Below, in pieces: positions 49,460 to 62,636 of a DNA stretch of 64,000 nt (position 1 is its first letter; each line of letters starts with the position of its first letter). The stretch spans positions 1,240,001 to 1,304,000 of the forward strand of contig BSYQ01000013.1 in assembly GCA_030272585.1 (NCBI GenBank), given 5' to 3'. This DNA is from Bryopsis sp. KO-2023. Lineage: Eukaryota > Chlorophyta > Ulvophyceae > Bryopsidales > Bryopsidaceae. The notes under the pieces were generated by a model. The model worked only from the letters and a program-made list of their open reading frames with translations. It was not told the origin of the DNA and searched no databases. The translations under genes and the position numbers were made by a program.

Positions 49460-50648
49460 CGCAATAATAGAAATACGAGGTTGGAAAAAACGAGTCGGGC
49501 AGCAGCGACGAGATTTCTGAGGACGGGTTAACGACAGAGGGGTCTCGTTAAAAAGAATAAGTTAATAAGCCAAACGTAGCAGTGATTCGCAAGTTTTTTG
49601 AACGCCTCAGTGTTTTTTTTTGTTTTGTTTCAGTAGTTCTTTGCCTTGCAGCTGGCTGGTTGCGTTTTGTACAGTTGGAGAGGTGTGAGAGGGATGTCAC
49701 GTGACAGAGAATTTGTGGCCAAAATTTGCACAACGATGTCCAATCAAGCACCACGCACCACATGGTGTAAATCCATTTGAGACCCACCTGCCACCCATTT
49801 GAGGACTGTCCAGAATAAAAAACTGTGGAAAGGGCTGATTCATTTGGGTAGTTGCTGTGCAGTTTGTACAGTTAGAACTCTGGGTTGTATTTGAAGGGGA
49901 CTTTGGATGGAACAGGGGTCGTACTATTTACTGTAAAAATATGAATTCAACAGAACTCCTTTTGGGGGGAGAAGTCTGCATGCAAGAAACGAACAATATC
50001 CTGTGCGTTCCCTTTTGTGGTTTGTAGTGGTGGCGGCATCTCATTTGAATTCCGAAATTATTGGGTATTGGCACAAACTCTTTGAAAAAAGAAATCACTT
50101 GCTTAGAAGTGCACAATATAAACAAAATTTACAACTGTGCATGAAAAAAATACCCACATAAATTTCGCTGAGACTGATCTTTCAAAAGGGATGAGAGCAC
50201 CGAAAGGGTTTATCTTTTTGGATACCAAAGCACCCCCAACACCACATCATGATGTCCAGGAAAAAAAAATCAAGAGAGAGAGCAATTGAATGACACCAAT
50301 TGTACATCATATTACACACATTCTAAAACGGAGTTCTGATTAACAAAGATGGAGGAACTGGGTGAAACCTTACGGAAGGCGGCTGCCTTCTATTTCACAA
50401 GCATTTAACTGGCGATTCGTTTGAGCATTTGGGATTCGAACCCTTTCCGTGCCCTATCGCACAATGCTCTGTTTTTTTGAAAACGGAGAAAAACCTTGCG
50501 GTAAAAAACTCCAAGAAAAAACCCACCTGACACCCCCTTTTTTCTCTTTTTCTCTTTTTCTCTTTTTCATTTTTCCCATTTTCTATTTCCCCTCTTTCCC
50601 CCAAAGTAGAAAAGAATAGCCCCAAAACTCCCTTCAAGAGCTAAATTT
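49460..50648. other. Intergenic with a dispersed repeat
   Basis: No gene recognised. Holds copy 2 of the dispersed repeat at 49823-49935. 50395-50648 is probably the 3' UTR of the bestrophin-like gene. Confidence 0.45.
49823..49935 (+). repeat. Dispersed repeat, copy 2
   Basis: Second copy of the ~110-bp repeat found at 7492-7600, from CTGTGGAAAGGGCTGATTC to GTACTATTTACTGTA. The copies are diverged with small indels, so the event is old. Confidence 0.75.
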
Positions 50649-51754
50649 TCACTTCCCCTCCCCCATTTCCACTTGAGGAAACTGTTGCCATTCTGATGCA
50701 TGTCGATGCGCACGAATGCTGAATGGTTGCTCCAGCTCAACGCTCACATCTCCAACGCTCAATAAAAGTAAAAGAAAGGACGCTCCCACTGTCGTCCAGG
50801 CTTCGAATGAGTTCGCAACGAATGCTAGGAGCAGACTCAACCAGATGGTCAAGAGGCGAGACGTGTGCCTGCGAGCACACACAGTATTCACCAGGAAATT
50901 TTTATCTCCCCGCCGACACACAAGGACGAACCAAACGGCGAAAGGTGACTTAAACTGTCATATTTTTTGTTTTTTTTGCGAAAGCCACTGGGGGACGCTG
51001 GCGTCAACACACCTCGAGAACTCGACCGGGACAGACTGCCACATGAGTCTTTCACTTGGCCCAACGACATCGGCGAGATACGCCGTGTTGTTGCTCATGC
51101 TCATCTGTGCTTCCAGCGGCATGTTCGATGATTTCATCCCTTCCGAAGCTACCTGAAGCGAGAAGTTGGGAAGATGCCTGCTGTTCATCTGCAATCACAG
51201 ACATGCAAAACCTTAGACGACCCCGCAGGCTGAAACATAGAATCGAAGACGCCTCCGAAGATTGGCGCGTGGCTTGCAAGTTGATCACTCGTCTCACCAT
51301 AAGCACAAGGTCTTCTGTTCCTGTTTCTGTTTCTTCGTCCATTCGAAAATTCTCCAATGGACTTTTTATGTCCGTTCCCTCCACGAGATGAAATCGAAGG
51401 CTGTGTGCCAACGCAAGTATCCATCTCTCGAACTGATTCTGGTCTTCGGGATCATCCTTGCATGTCACCTGAAGCGGCAGGAAAAGAAGAGTCGTCTCAT
51501 GAGCTAAACACCATGACATGCAAACACTGCATGTGTTGGGAGGTAACAAAAGTCGAAGTGTCCACGTACATTTGTTGCCACTTCTTGGGTTCTGTTTTTC
51601 AATCCGTCCCAAGAGTTTTGAACCTCACGCCATCGAGTGCACGCCGAGTTCTCCCGAAATGTCACCATGAATGCTAGGGCCGCTGGAACATCCAAAGTAG
51701 GCAAAGAGTCGGGGAGACTCCCGCTCTCCCCAAACAAACGACAGGCCTCCACAA
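50649..51754 (-). CDS. Bestrophin-like anion channel (5' partial)
   Basis: Bestrophin/UPF0187 family; in plants the members (VCCN) are chloride channels of the thylakoid, others are plasma-membrane or bacterial anion channels. Exons 51570-51754, 51298-51468, 51013-51188 and 50649-50868, phases consistent, 249 residues from the first exon found to the stop. Motifs in family order: ALAFMVTFRENSACTRWREV with SWDGLKN (family form FRTNTAYDRWWE...WG.L.N), RWILALAHSLRFHL, GPSERLMWQSVPVEFSR (CERI.RTPIP..Y.R), RHTSRLLTIWLSLLLAF, SVGDVSVELEQPFSI. The last exon ends soon after, so it has only a short C-tail. Upstream exons with the first membrane helix are not found with confidence; minus-strand candidates lie at 52478-52927. 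Subcellular site cannot be told without the N-terminus. Confidence 0.8.
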
Positions 51755-53192
51755 CTGTATGAACGAAACATCGTCAGCAGTCGAAAGAACAGGTGCTTTT
51801 GTCTCGTAGAGGAGCATCTTGGCTGCATCTGAGCTACCTGCTGCCACCGATGTAAAATAAATTATCCTCGGATCCCTGTGTGCACACCACATCTTCGGCA
51901 CGTTACTCTTTCTACTCAAAAACACCACAACTCACTGTCAAGACGTTGTGTGTGTGCGTGTGAAGCTGCAACAAACGATGCCGAAACGCTACATACCATG
52001 GCATTCCAGCGATCGGTTCACAACACCAGAAAGGGTGTGGGTGTTCCTGCCAGCCACGCTCCGTTCCCACTACAGTTGTCAATGACCTCGCATGTCAGCC
52101 CATCGGTCCCACAGAAAGGAAACTCTGTGGCAGGGCGTGGAAAATCCGCGGTCGACAACGTTGTTAACTTGACGTCCTGTCCTTGAGGATGTCTCAAGGC
52201 GACGCGAGATGTAGAACGAGGCAGATTTCTGAGTCGGCAAGCTATAATCTCAGAACTTGTTTTGCGGGTGAAAACGCAAGAGTATTTGGCGTATTTAAGT
52301 GTCAACGCACACGGTTACAACACTGACAGTTTGACAGAAATAACTAGTTAAAAAAAAACTGTCCGCAATCAATTGGTTGGATGATACCACAGTCGTAGCA
52401 GCTAGCAGCGGCATTGGGGCTCTGCGGCCTCGGGCCCACTGGGCACGGAGCATGGCTCCCATACAAAGCCCTCCTCCTTATGCCCATTTCCGTCTTCGCC
52501 GCCAGAATGCCCTGGCCCCCCACCAGTGCCATTCCGGTTTTTCTGTTTCTGGGAAGAAGAGCTTATGCACGACCACCAAGCCCGTCACTGAGATCGACCC
52601 AAGTAACAACACTATCATGACCACTCGTTTGGTTGCATCTTCAAGTTTTTCCGATTCTATGGGGTCCTCATCAACAGGGGACCTTGACACTCAATTTCAA
52701 ATTTCTAGGAGAGAAGTATTCCTGTTAACAGCAACGTTGCTGAAGAAGTCCTGTTGCAACACTTTTTCCTGGCAGATTGCACGGGCTCGATGGGCGTTCA
52801 GTGAATGCCAGAGAGATGAATCCACAAAATATTGAAAAAGATATTCAATTGTATCCTTTGCGTAGATGCATCGCAACAGAGTATTCTCAGTTTCGAGGTA
52901 AATAGTCTCTGGCACTACTGATGGCACGTTATGTTCCTTGGTGAGATAGCATGCATAGGGGCACCTGGCAGGTTGAATTATCTGGTCGAGGGATGATTCA
53001 TCTGCACATCTTGCTCAAACAACAGGTTCGTAAAAAAGTGCCAGGAAACTTTTGGACACAAATCCACCACCGTGACTTGTTTCATTGCTTTTGTTGTGCT
53101 TGCTTGACTTTCAGTGGCAGTGAAAGTCTTTCTCAAACCAAAACCTGGAAAGAGAGTGTACCAACGCCTTTTATGAGCGTTGCTAGTACACA
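51755..53192. other. Upstream of bestrophin-like gene; possible unassigned exons
   Basis: Minus-strand open stretches at 52697-52927 (ETENTLLRCIYAKDTIEYLF) and 52480-52690 (with a hydrophobic run VVMIVLLLGSISVTGLVVVH) look coding by composition but have no recognised family and no proven splice partners. They could be 5' exons of the bestrophin-like gene or another gene. Confidence 0.3.
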
Positions 53193-54863
53193 TGGTAGCA
53201 ATCACCATACTTGGTGATTGGACCCTGCTACCACCGTGTGGGGACAGATGCAAATGTGTCACGACAAATGACACACGTGACGACACACATGTACACGTGG
53301 CGACACACCGTGACACACGCGTGTGACGTCATAACATTCCTCCCCCCCAAAGTGTCAGACCTCCTGGTCCTGACTCCACTTGGATAAACACTTATATGCT
53401 ACAGGGTGCAGAACCTTAGCAATGGTTTACACACGGTACTTTGACCAAGTGTTGAAATCTCTAGGTGCCTTTCAGCGAGCCACTACACCAAAAGTTTCAT
53501 ATCCGGTCAAGATTGAGATTGGAGAAACATCTCAAAGTTTGTGATCCCTTTCACAAAACCAAACCATCTTAAGGGTCAAGACACCTTCTCAAACCCGAGA
53601 TAAAACCCTTTTCATGGTGAACGCTTTTCCACATTGGCTACCTTGCCTTAGGAAAATAATATCTCACCCGTCGGCATTCACACATATGTGCGGAGATATT
53701 TAAATCAAATTTTGCCCATTCAATTTATTTCCCTTCTCTTGAGATCTCCTACTCTGTCAATTGCGCTCTTTCGACCGAAGGCGTTCACTTCGACGGATAA
53801 CAATTGGCGGAGACAAGTCCGTCGACTTGATTTTGTTTTGGTATTCTTCTACCAATTCCCTAGCATTCTCCATATGCTCTTCGGGTTCCCAAGTATTATG
53901 CTCATGTCCATAACCCATCCATTTGCACAAATACTCAGTTTTACGCTTTCGACCTATTCGCCGTACACGATGATCTAAAAGCATTTCAACCTCATATTCC
54001 AACTCATCATCGAGTTCCACCGGCGGAGGAGGCTGAACCTTTCCATGCGCCCAATAAGGCTTCAACAAGCTCGCATGAAAAACCGGATGAATTTTAAGAT
54101 AGTTCGGTAAATCCAACCGAAAAGCTACCTTACCGATTTGATCCGAAATAGTAAAGGGTCCGATCCACTTCGGCATCAGTTTTCGGGATCCTGGATGTTT
54201 TAGGCGGATATGCCGTGCATCCAACAACACCTTATCGCCTACTTTCACATCCACAGGACGTCTATGTCGATCAGCATACGCCTTCATCCTTTGACGTGCT
54301 GCCTCTAAACACCTTTTCGCCTTCACAATGCTATCTCTTATCGTTGTCGTCATTCTTTGTACAGCTGGCACCGCCATCTGCAGTGACGAGCTCTTTCTAC
54401 TAGATGTACCTGGCCCGAATCCAGGCATCTGTGCCGTCGTAGCTGTCCAAGGATCACGACCGTAATTAAGGAAAAATGGTGTCTCACCAGTCGCTTCCGA
54501 CTTGGAGTTATTCATAGCAAACTCGACAACTGGCAACAGTTCAGACCAATCACTGTGGCGTATCCCAACAAAATGTCTTAGGGTGTCTTCTAAGACTTTG
54601 TTCATTGCCTCAGTCTGCCCATCAGTGGTGGGATGAAAAGCAGTTGACATAGCCTGACTGATCTTCCAAGTATTACACAATTCCGCAAAGAATCGTGATC
54701 TCCACCTGGGATCTCTGTCACTCACCAATGTCCTAGGAAGACCGTGTGAACGGAAGACATGTGATACAAAGAGTCTCGCTGTTTCTGCAGCATCACACTT
54801 TGTGTATGTTGCAGCGCATCTCACCATTTTCGTGAGTCGGTCCACGAAAACTAGGATCGCATC
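53193..54863 (-). mobile_element. Older chromovirus (Ty3/gypsy), 3' part, broken
   Basis: Fossil Ty3/gypsy element on the minus strand. 53757-54845 reads as the C-terminal integrase region and a chromodomain (LCKWMGYGHEHNTWEPEE). A candidate 144-bp LTR lies at 53193-53336 (TG...CA) next to a polypurine tract (on the minus strand) at about 53337-53349. The integrase region is interrupted at 54863 by a younger chromovirus and resumes at 62449. Its 5' half is absent from the window. It is broken and older than the insertion in it. Confidence 0.8.
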
Positions 54864-55130
54864 TGTTAGACTTGGGGGTGCAAGTCTAAGAAGAGCTAAA
54901 AACTAAAACTTATGAGTCCATGACCTTGAAGCCCATTAATACCATGACCCCCAAGGATCCTAGCGTCCCCGCATGGTACCTAGGACAACCATCCTAGGTG
55001 GGCACCCGACATAGGTCTAGTCATCATGACTAGACCTGACTCACATGTCCACGTCAGCATGACTATGCATGACTGTACATGATTGTACATGACTGGACCT
55101 GACTGGATGTAGCTCTTAACATCCCTAACA
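54864..55130 (-). repeat. LTR (3' LTR of the young chromovirus)
   Basis: 267 bp, TG...CA ends, contains short GACTAGACCTGAC and CATGACT repeats. Nearly identical to 62183-62448. Confidence 0.95.
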
Positions 55131-58100
55131 TACCTCCCCCCCTAATCAGTCTCCTCCTGGAGACTCCTTTCCTCACTTCTATATAGCCCATAGAATGATA
55201 CAGAGTCCCACAACGAACCCCAACTCTTATCATTCAACTATATAAAGTGTTTCGATAACTTGGAGATGTTATCATAAGTGTATTCGTCAGAATAAGCCCC
55301 TATTCTGATATAGGTCATCCGAGTCCTTCTCATACACGGAGTGCTTCTCGGATCTACCAAGACCATACACTTCTCTACACTGGTGGCGAACCAATGTACA
55401 TCAACTGAAGTCTCGCAACTTCATCTACTTCCATTTATATTCTCATTTTGAATGAATCCCATCTAGAGTTCAAAATAGAATATAGCGAGAAATTCAATTT
55501 AGTTCACTAGTTCATTGAAAATGAGATATGTTCTTAAACATGTCCTCACTTAACAAGAACTTGATCTCGTTCACAAGATCTGGAACTCTTTTCATATCGA
55601 AACTCGATCATGAAGAAACATTACCCCACACAAGTCACGAACGAAGTCGCCTACTTCGACGTACCGGAATAGGGGGAATCAACGTTGATTTCTTTCTCTT
55701 CTGGTACTGCTCTACCAGCTCCCGAGCGTTCTCCAAATTCGCTTCAGGCTCCCAAGAGTTGTGCTCATGTGAGTATCCCGTCCACTTTACCAAGTACTGC
55801 GGAACTACTCGTCGACCGACCTTTACTTCACGGTAGTCGAGGAGGTCTTCTACCTCATACTCTAGTTCTTCCTGTATATCCACAGGTGGCGGAGGAGGTT
55901 GTGTCTTTCCATGCGACCAATACCTCTTAAGTAAAGAAGCATGAAAGACTGGATGAATAGGAAGCGAATTAGGCAATTCCAATCGGAACGCGACCTGTTC
56001 TGCCATCGGTTTTCGTTTTTGGACACCTTCCAAAACACGAAAAGGACCCAACCAACGTGGCAATAACTTCCTTGATCCAGGGTGTTTCAATTTGATATGT
56101 CGTGCATCCAGCAAGACCATATCGCCTACTTGAACATCAACTGGACACCTACGCACATCGGCATAAGTCTTCATCCTTTGCTGAGCACTTTCTAAACACC
56201 GCTTTGCTTTGACAATCGCCTCACGAATGTCCTCGGTCATCTTCTTCACCGCCGGTACTCCAATCTGTGTCCTTTGTCTACTCAGACCTCCAGGACCCAT
56301 GACATTAGATGTCTTGGATGGAAGTTGTACCATTAATGGTGTCCACGGATCTCTACCGTAGTTCAAGAAGAACGGTGTTTCACCAGTAGCCATCGACTTA
56401 GAGTTGTTCAATGCAAACTCTACCACCGGCAACAAGTCACTCCAATCTCTTTGACGAGGTCCTACGAAATGCCGTAAGGTATCTTCGAGGATCCTATTCA
56501 TTGCTTCAGTCTGTCCATCACTTTGTGGATGAAAAGCTGTCGACAATGCTTGAGTGACCCCTAAGGTCTTACAAAGCTCTCTAAAGAACTTTGAAGTCCA
56601 CCTAGGATCTCTATCGCTTACGAGGTGCTTAGGAAGACCGTGCAAACGGAAGACCTCAGTAACGAAGAGTTTCGCCGTTTGTACCGCATCACACGTAGTG
56701 TGCGTTGGTACGCATCGCACCATCTTTGTGAGTCGATCCACAAAAACTAAGATGGCATCAAATGCTTCTGCTCCTGATTTAGGCAAATCAGTAATCAAAT
56801 CCATTGAAACTGATTCCCATCGATCATCAGGTATACGTAAAGGTTGCAAAGGACCAGGTACCTTGCCGCGTCGGTGTTTGTTCCTTTGACATGCATCGCA
56901 TCCTTTTACGAAGTTTGCGATATCTCCCTCTACGCCAGGCCACCAAAAGTATTTCAAGACTGTTCTTTGGGTCTTGCGGATCCCAAAATGTCCTGCATAT
57001 ACACTTGCATGGCTATCATGTAGGATATCTTCTCTAAGATTATCCCAATTTGGTACTACTACTCGTGCACCATTCCACCACAGGCCTGAGTGCTTTTGAC
57101 AACCTGAAGCGGCGACATCTTCGGTTTCAAACCACTCATCCCTAGTGATCCCCTCAGTCAATCTCTCCTTTAGCATCGACGTACCGGGCCGGGGCGAGGA
57201 CGGATCCCCATTCCAAGTTGGTCGTTTCTGGCCACCTCCCAGCTCCGAGAGTATTCCGATCTGCTGAGAATACGACGGATATCGTGACAAGGGGTCTGCC
57301 ACGTTCGTCCGACCCGGCCTGTATTCCCACTCGAACCGGAACCCCTGGAGGACTTCGAGCCAACGTGCCGACCTTCGAGAGAGAGTTTCCTGGGAATGGA
57401 AATATGTGTTAGGCTGGTGATCACACACCACCTTAAACACACGCACGTCCAAGTAGCATCGCCACAACTTAAGAGCATGTACTACAGCGAACATTTCCTT
57501 GTCCCCTATGCTCCAATTAAGTTGGGCTCCTGATAACTTTCGACTTTCAAAAGCTATCGGATGTCCCTCTTGCAACAAGATTGCACCGATCGCGTAATCC
57601 GAAGCATCCGCGACAACTTCAAAATCTTTTTCGAAGTTAGGCATTGCCAAACAAGGTGCATGTGTTGAATTCTCTTTAACACCATCAAATCCTCTTTGAC
57701 AATCCTCGGTCCAACTCCACTCTTTACCCTTCCTAAGTAAATTTGTGAGTGGGGCTACAAGCTTGCTGTAACCTTGCACAAATCTCCGGAAATAGTTAGA
57801 GAGCCCTAAAAATGAACGCAATTCCGCAACGTTCTTTGGGACTGGCCACTCTACTACTTTCTCTGTTTTCCTCTTATCAGCGGAAATACCATCTTGATTT
57901 ATAACAAATCCAAGATAGTGAAGCTCTTTCTTAAAGAAATCACATTTTGATCTCTTCAAGAGCATTTTGTGCTCACGCAAGCGTTTCATCACCGCTCGCA
58001 AATGTTGCACATGTTCCTCCAGAGTTTTGCTGAATACAAGTATGTCATCGAGGTATATTAGGACCGACTTCCCAATCATACCCGAGAATACCCGATTCAT

Positions 58101-61100
58101 CCAAGTCTGGAATATTGCAGGTGCATTCGTCAAGCCCATTGGAAGCACTTTATATTCATACAGACCGAATGGGGTTTTGAAAGCAGTCTTCGGTTGGTCT
58201 GACTCCTTCACACGAAGTTGCCAATACCCTGCTTTCAAATCTAAGGCCGAAAAGTATTTCGAACCTTGAAGTTGATCAAGGAGATCATCTATCCTTGGTA
58301 GTGGATATTGATTCCTGATCGTCAACTTATTTAAGCCTCTATAGTCGATACACATCCGTCGAGTACCATCCGGTTTGGGAACAAACAAGATTGGTGCACC
58401 CCACGGACTACAACTAGGCTTAATCAAACCCTTCTGCAGCATATCAGAGACTTGCTCCTCAATCTCTTTTCTTTCACCCGGTGTGTAACGAAACATTGGT
58501 CTATGTACCGGTTTCGCTCCAGGGACAAGATCAATTGCTGCATCCTCTTCTCGAGATGGAGGGCATTCCGCCAACTCATCTGAGAATCTGTCTTTATACT
58601 CATCTAACAGACTTTCCAGCTCTGTTTGATATGAAGACACTGGAGGATTTTTGGGCAATTCGGGTACCCCAGATTCCTCCCCCTCTAAAGGGTTCGGGAC
58701 CTCCCGAACTAGAACCAGAAAAGGACATATCTCCTTATTATGGAGTTGTCTTCGAGCTTGGGCTATGCTCAACAAGGGATTGATCCGTGCATTAGGCGGA
58801 CTAGGGGCACGCACAACCAAATTAGGTCGTATCGTGAGTCGGTTTCCCCGTGTAGCTAGAACCGAAGCACTACCAGTAGAAAAATTCATCAGTACTCGGT
58901 GATTGCATAACCACACATCCCCGAGGTACAAATCAAAATGCTTTGCAGTGATAACTTGACACTCGATCTTCATCCGCAAGCCTTGCAAACGCAAGTTAAT
59001 CGAGGTTATCCCTACAATATCCAATGGAGTTCCATCGGCCATTTCGATTTTGGTACCTTGCTTACATCCGTAACTAAGCCCTGTGCTTTCGCAGAAATGC
59101 TTAGAGATATAAGCGTAGCCAGCGGCGCCAGAATCTAACAAAATCTGACCAGGGGAACCAGAAATTAAACCTTTGAACGACATTGACATTCTGAGATTAC
59201 AATCCTCTCCTGGGATCGAGTTACCGGGTAACTCCGCTGTAGGTGGATCGTAATATATATCAACGGGCCAAAGAAGACCTGGTGCTTTACCGCTGCTAAG
59301 AGCAAACAATTTTGCTCCTTTTCGATATTGTGCAATCAATCGCATTTGATTGATTTCTTTTTGTCTAACTGCCATATTATGAGGGATTAATAGGCAGCAA
59401 CTCGTAGTAGAAGGTGACTCTTTCTTGCTAGCAAAATAATGCTTTAAGAATTCATTCAAATTCTTTCGTCCAGGATCCATCCAAACATGGTGTCCCGCTA
59501 CTGACGATGCAAGAAACTCTTGTCCAGTGCAAAACTTTTTACAAATCGCAAATCTTTCATCATTAGTAGACGAGTCAAAAGTGAACTCTCTACTTGCATT
59601 CTGCAAACGATGAAGTTCCGATTTTAAAAGTTGCATTCCAGAGATGCAATCGTTCTCCGGCACCTTCTCTTCTTTACTAGGCATAGGATCTTGGGCGTCC
59701 CCAATGGGATCGACGTCCAAATCATCCTCACCACATCGGATAGAGTCATCATTTCTGTCAACAGACATAACCTGGTCAGGGTCATTCTCCACAGAAATAT
59801 CCGATTTGTTCTCGGGCTCCGTAATATCTGTATCCATCGGATCAAATATTACATCTTTCGGATCTGAGTTTTTCGATACCTCCTTTCGAGATAACCCAGA
59901 TGCAAGAACTTCTATACTAGGAAGTTCTTTCCCGAAACAAGCGAGACTCTTCCGTACCTTTCCAGTATCACACACATGACCTGGAGAATAAGATGCTCCA
60001 CATCTGAAACAAAGGTTCGCGGCCTTGCGCCGTTCCCACTCTTTCTGGCTAAGACCCGCAGGAAAAGATGTTTTACCAACTTTACTCTTACGAGTCTGTT
60101 GAGAACCACCACCAAATCTCGGTGTAAAGCTCGGCATCATTCGGTTTTTCTTCCGATTAACCGGATACACCTTTCCTTTTTCTTCTTTCCGAGATCGCTT
60201 TGATCCAACGGTACTTTCCTCCTTTTCTTTGGCACCTTTTTCCAATACTGGGTATCGCTCATCATGCGATACTCCTTTTGCCAATACATGGGTACGGAAT
60301 TCCTCATATGAAGTCCATTCATGACCCGAAGTATCAGTGGCAACCGCTTCCTTCAACACTCCATGGAGGTTGCGGTGTAAGAACCAAATTTTTGAAATAC
60401 TATCAATTTTGGTCTTACGAAGAGTAAAATATGTGTCCATTTGGCGCACATATTCTCCAGTATTGCATCGCCGGTTAATGTGGTCTTTGAATGTGGACAG
60501 TTTTTGCGTCACCGCATATTCGGTGGCCAACTCACCAAAACTTCCATCATCCATAGCAACACACATTTCCTCCCAAGTCAGGTTTCCTCCAGAAATTTTC
60601 TCTTCCCCGACTCGAGCGATGAGGTGCTTGATTCCCTTGGGTCCCAAGAATGTTGGTCCAATCCGACCCCATTCTTCTCGAGGAACCCCCTCGGCAATCC
60701 AAAAGATCTCCAAAATGACCTTATGTTCTTTCCAAGGACATTGGCCATCAAATTTATCAGGCTTGGCCGTGGAAGACTTTTTGCTTCCCGACCCTGCGGA
60801 AGTACGACCCTTTCTGGTAGCCACTTCTCGTTCCCTCTCACGGTCATCGACCTCTTTACGGAAAGCCTGATGTTCAGATTGCATTAAAGCAATCCGACTT
60901 TGGAGTTCTTCTACCGTTAAAGCGGTAATGTCCTCTTCACCAGAAGGGTCTGGTCTCGACATCTTAAAGAAGGCTAGTGATTAACCTGCATCGCAGGAAA
61001 ATCAATCCAGCAGCAAAATTTTCCTCATGTATATTGGTTCTTATCAAAGTACCAACTATACATTGACATTCGTGGATCAAATTTGTATCTCAATACAAAT

Positions 61101-62182
61101 CATCCCTATGAAAATTGACCTTGTATTCAGTGAAAATCATTCACTTTCGCAAATACAATCAATTTTCATTGAAGGCAACTCATTTTGCCTCATGCCAAAT
61201 CAGGAAAATAATCGCTATTCATTCTCTTATTTTAGCGGATTATCTCTTCAACTCGATTTTTATCGATCAACAATCATCTGTCTCCATTAGCGAATTACGA
61301 CAAGTCCTATTCCTCTAGGCTCAAGAGAGCGTACCATACCATACGAACTACTAACAAAAGCCCTCAATTTTACACAGACCACTGCGCTAGCAAACCGATC
61401 CCGAAAGACCAGGGGTCTAGTGATTTCAAAGGGCAATAGTGGCTCTCCGTACAGCTAGGATAGGAGTGCCGAGTAACGCTCTTTAGACGTGAAAATTGCC
61501 GAATCGATTTAATCAAATATCCAAGATCAACCCTAATAAAACTCAAGAGAAATGAACTTCCTTCCTCTTACTTCCCTCATCTCCTTTTATTGACCAAATA
61601 AAAGGTCTCCTTTTGTTATACCGACTCAAGCTCCCCTAGCACTTGAGTCCTTATACTCGTTCCACCATCTAAGAGAGTACTCTTAGTGGCTTCTCGCGAG
61701 CATATGGTATAACAACCTCTCTACTCTTAGTATCTTCAGGTGTTAACCCTGCCCATACAAAGTTAACCCCACCCTTTGGATAAAAGAGAAACTTTTATAG
61801 TTCAAAAACTATACTATCTTGAAGTCGCAACGTGTCGACGTTCAAAATGATTCTAAAACATCATTTCGATCGTCCAACACCTAGAACCGACACGGACGAC
61901 CTCAAAACACTCAAATTCCGACGCGAAACTTTAAAACGTCATAACTTTGCGCACACGCATCGGATTCACTCGCAACAAATTGCAACGGATGCATCTTGTT
62001 CCGTAGATGCTTTTAGACACCTTATATGTTCGATTCCGTGACGTATACGGTCCGGAACGGGCCAAAACGTGTCGCTAATCGAACAGCTCCGATTTCCCTG
62101 CAGAAAATCCGCGCGCCGCAATAAGCAGTGCGACTCCACTTTCCACACGATAGGATACTTGCCAAAGCTCCGAAACCAAGTT

Positions 62183-62448
62183 GTTAGACTTGGGGGTGCA
62201 AGTCTAAGAAGAGCTAAAAACTAAAACTTATGAGTCCATGACCTTGAAGCCCATTAATACCATGACCCCCAAGGATCCTAGCGTCCCCGCATGGTACCTA
62301 GGACAACCATCCTAGGTGGGCACCCGACATAGGTCTAGTCATCATGACTAGACCTGACTCACATGTCCACGTCAGCATGACTATGCATGACTGTACATGA
62401 TTGTACATGACTGGACCTGGCTGGGTGTAGCTCTTAACATCCCTAACA
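62183..62448 (-). repeat. LTR (5' LTR of the young chromovirus)
   Basis: 266 bp partner of 54864-55130. Being upstream on the minus strand, it should carry the element's promoter. Confidence 0.95.
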
Positions 62449-62636
62449 GCATCATAATGCTCAGCACCTGACTTGGGAAGCTCGACTATCAAATCCATCG
62501 AAACACTCTCCCAACGAGCATCTGGTATCGGTAGAGGTTGCAACGAACCAGGAGGTTTGCCACGTCTCCACTTGTTCCGTTGACAACTATCACAACCTTT
62601 GATAAAGGACAAGATATCCTTCTCTACCCCTGGCCC
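62449..62636 (-). mobile_element. Older chromovirus, second piece (integrase N-part), broken
   Basis: Integrase zinc-binding region similar to CDSCQRNKWRRGKPPGSLQP, on the far side of the young insertion from 53193-54863. The similarity stops near 62636, where the GTTAC-rich segment begins. Confidence 0.8.

Larger units (their letters stand above)
54864..62448 (-). mobile_element. Young chromovirus (Ty3/gypsy with chromodomain), looks whole
   Basis: LTR retrotransposon, 7585 bp, minus strand. LTRs at 54864-55130 and 62183-62448 start TGTTAG and end CTAACA; they differ by two substitutions and one base of length, so the insertion is recent. GCATC on both sides (54859-54863 and 62449-62453) is a 5-bp target duplication. 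A primer-binding site (minus-strand TGGTTTCGGAGC, like the plant initiator-Met site) lies at 62168-62179 and a polypurine tract at about 55133-55143. One open frame at 55635-60962, 1775 codons, carries in order gag, a CX2CX7HX2C-type knuckle, protease (LDSGA), reverse transcriptase (YLDD), RNase H, integrase and a C-terminal chromodomain (YLVKWTGYSHEHNSWEPE). It looks whole. Gag and pol in one frame is common in chromoviruses. The leader between LTR and frame is about 1.2 kb. Confidence 0.95.

Noticed and set aside
55685-60887. Plus-strand frames inside the young chromovirus
   Set aside because: They are shadows of the single long minus-strand frame.
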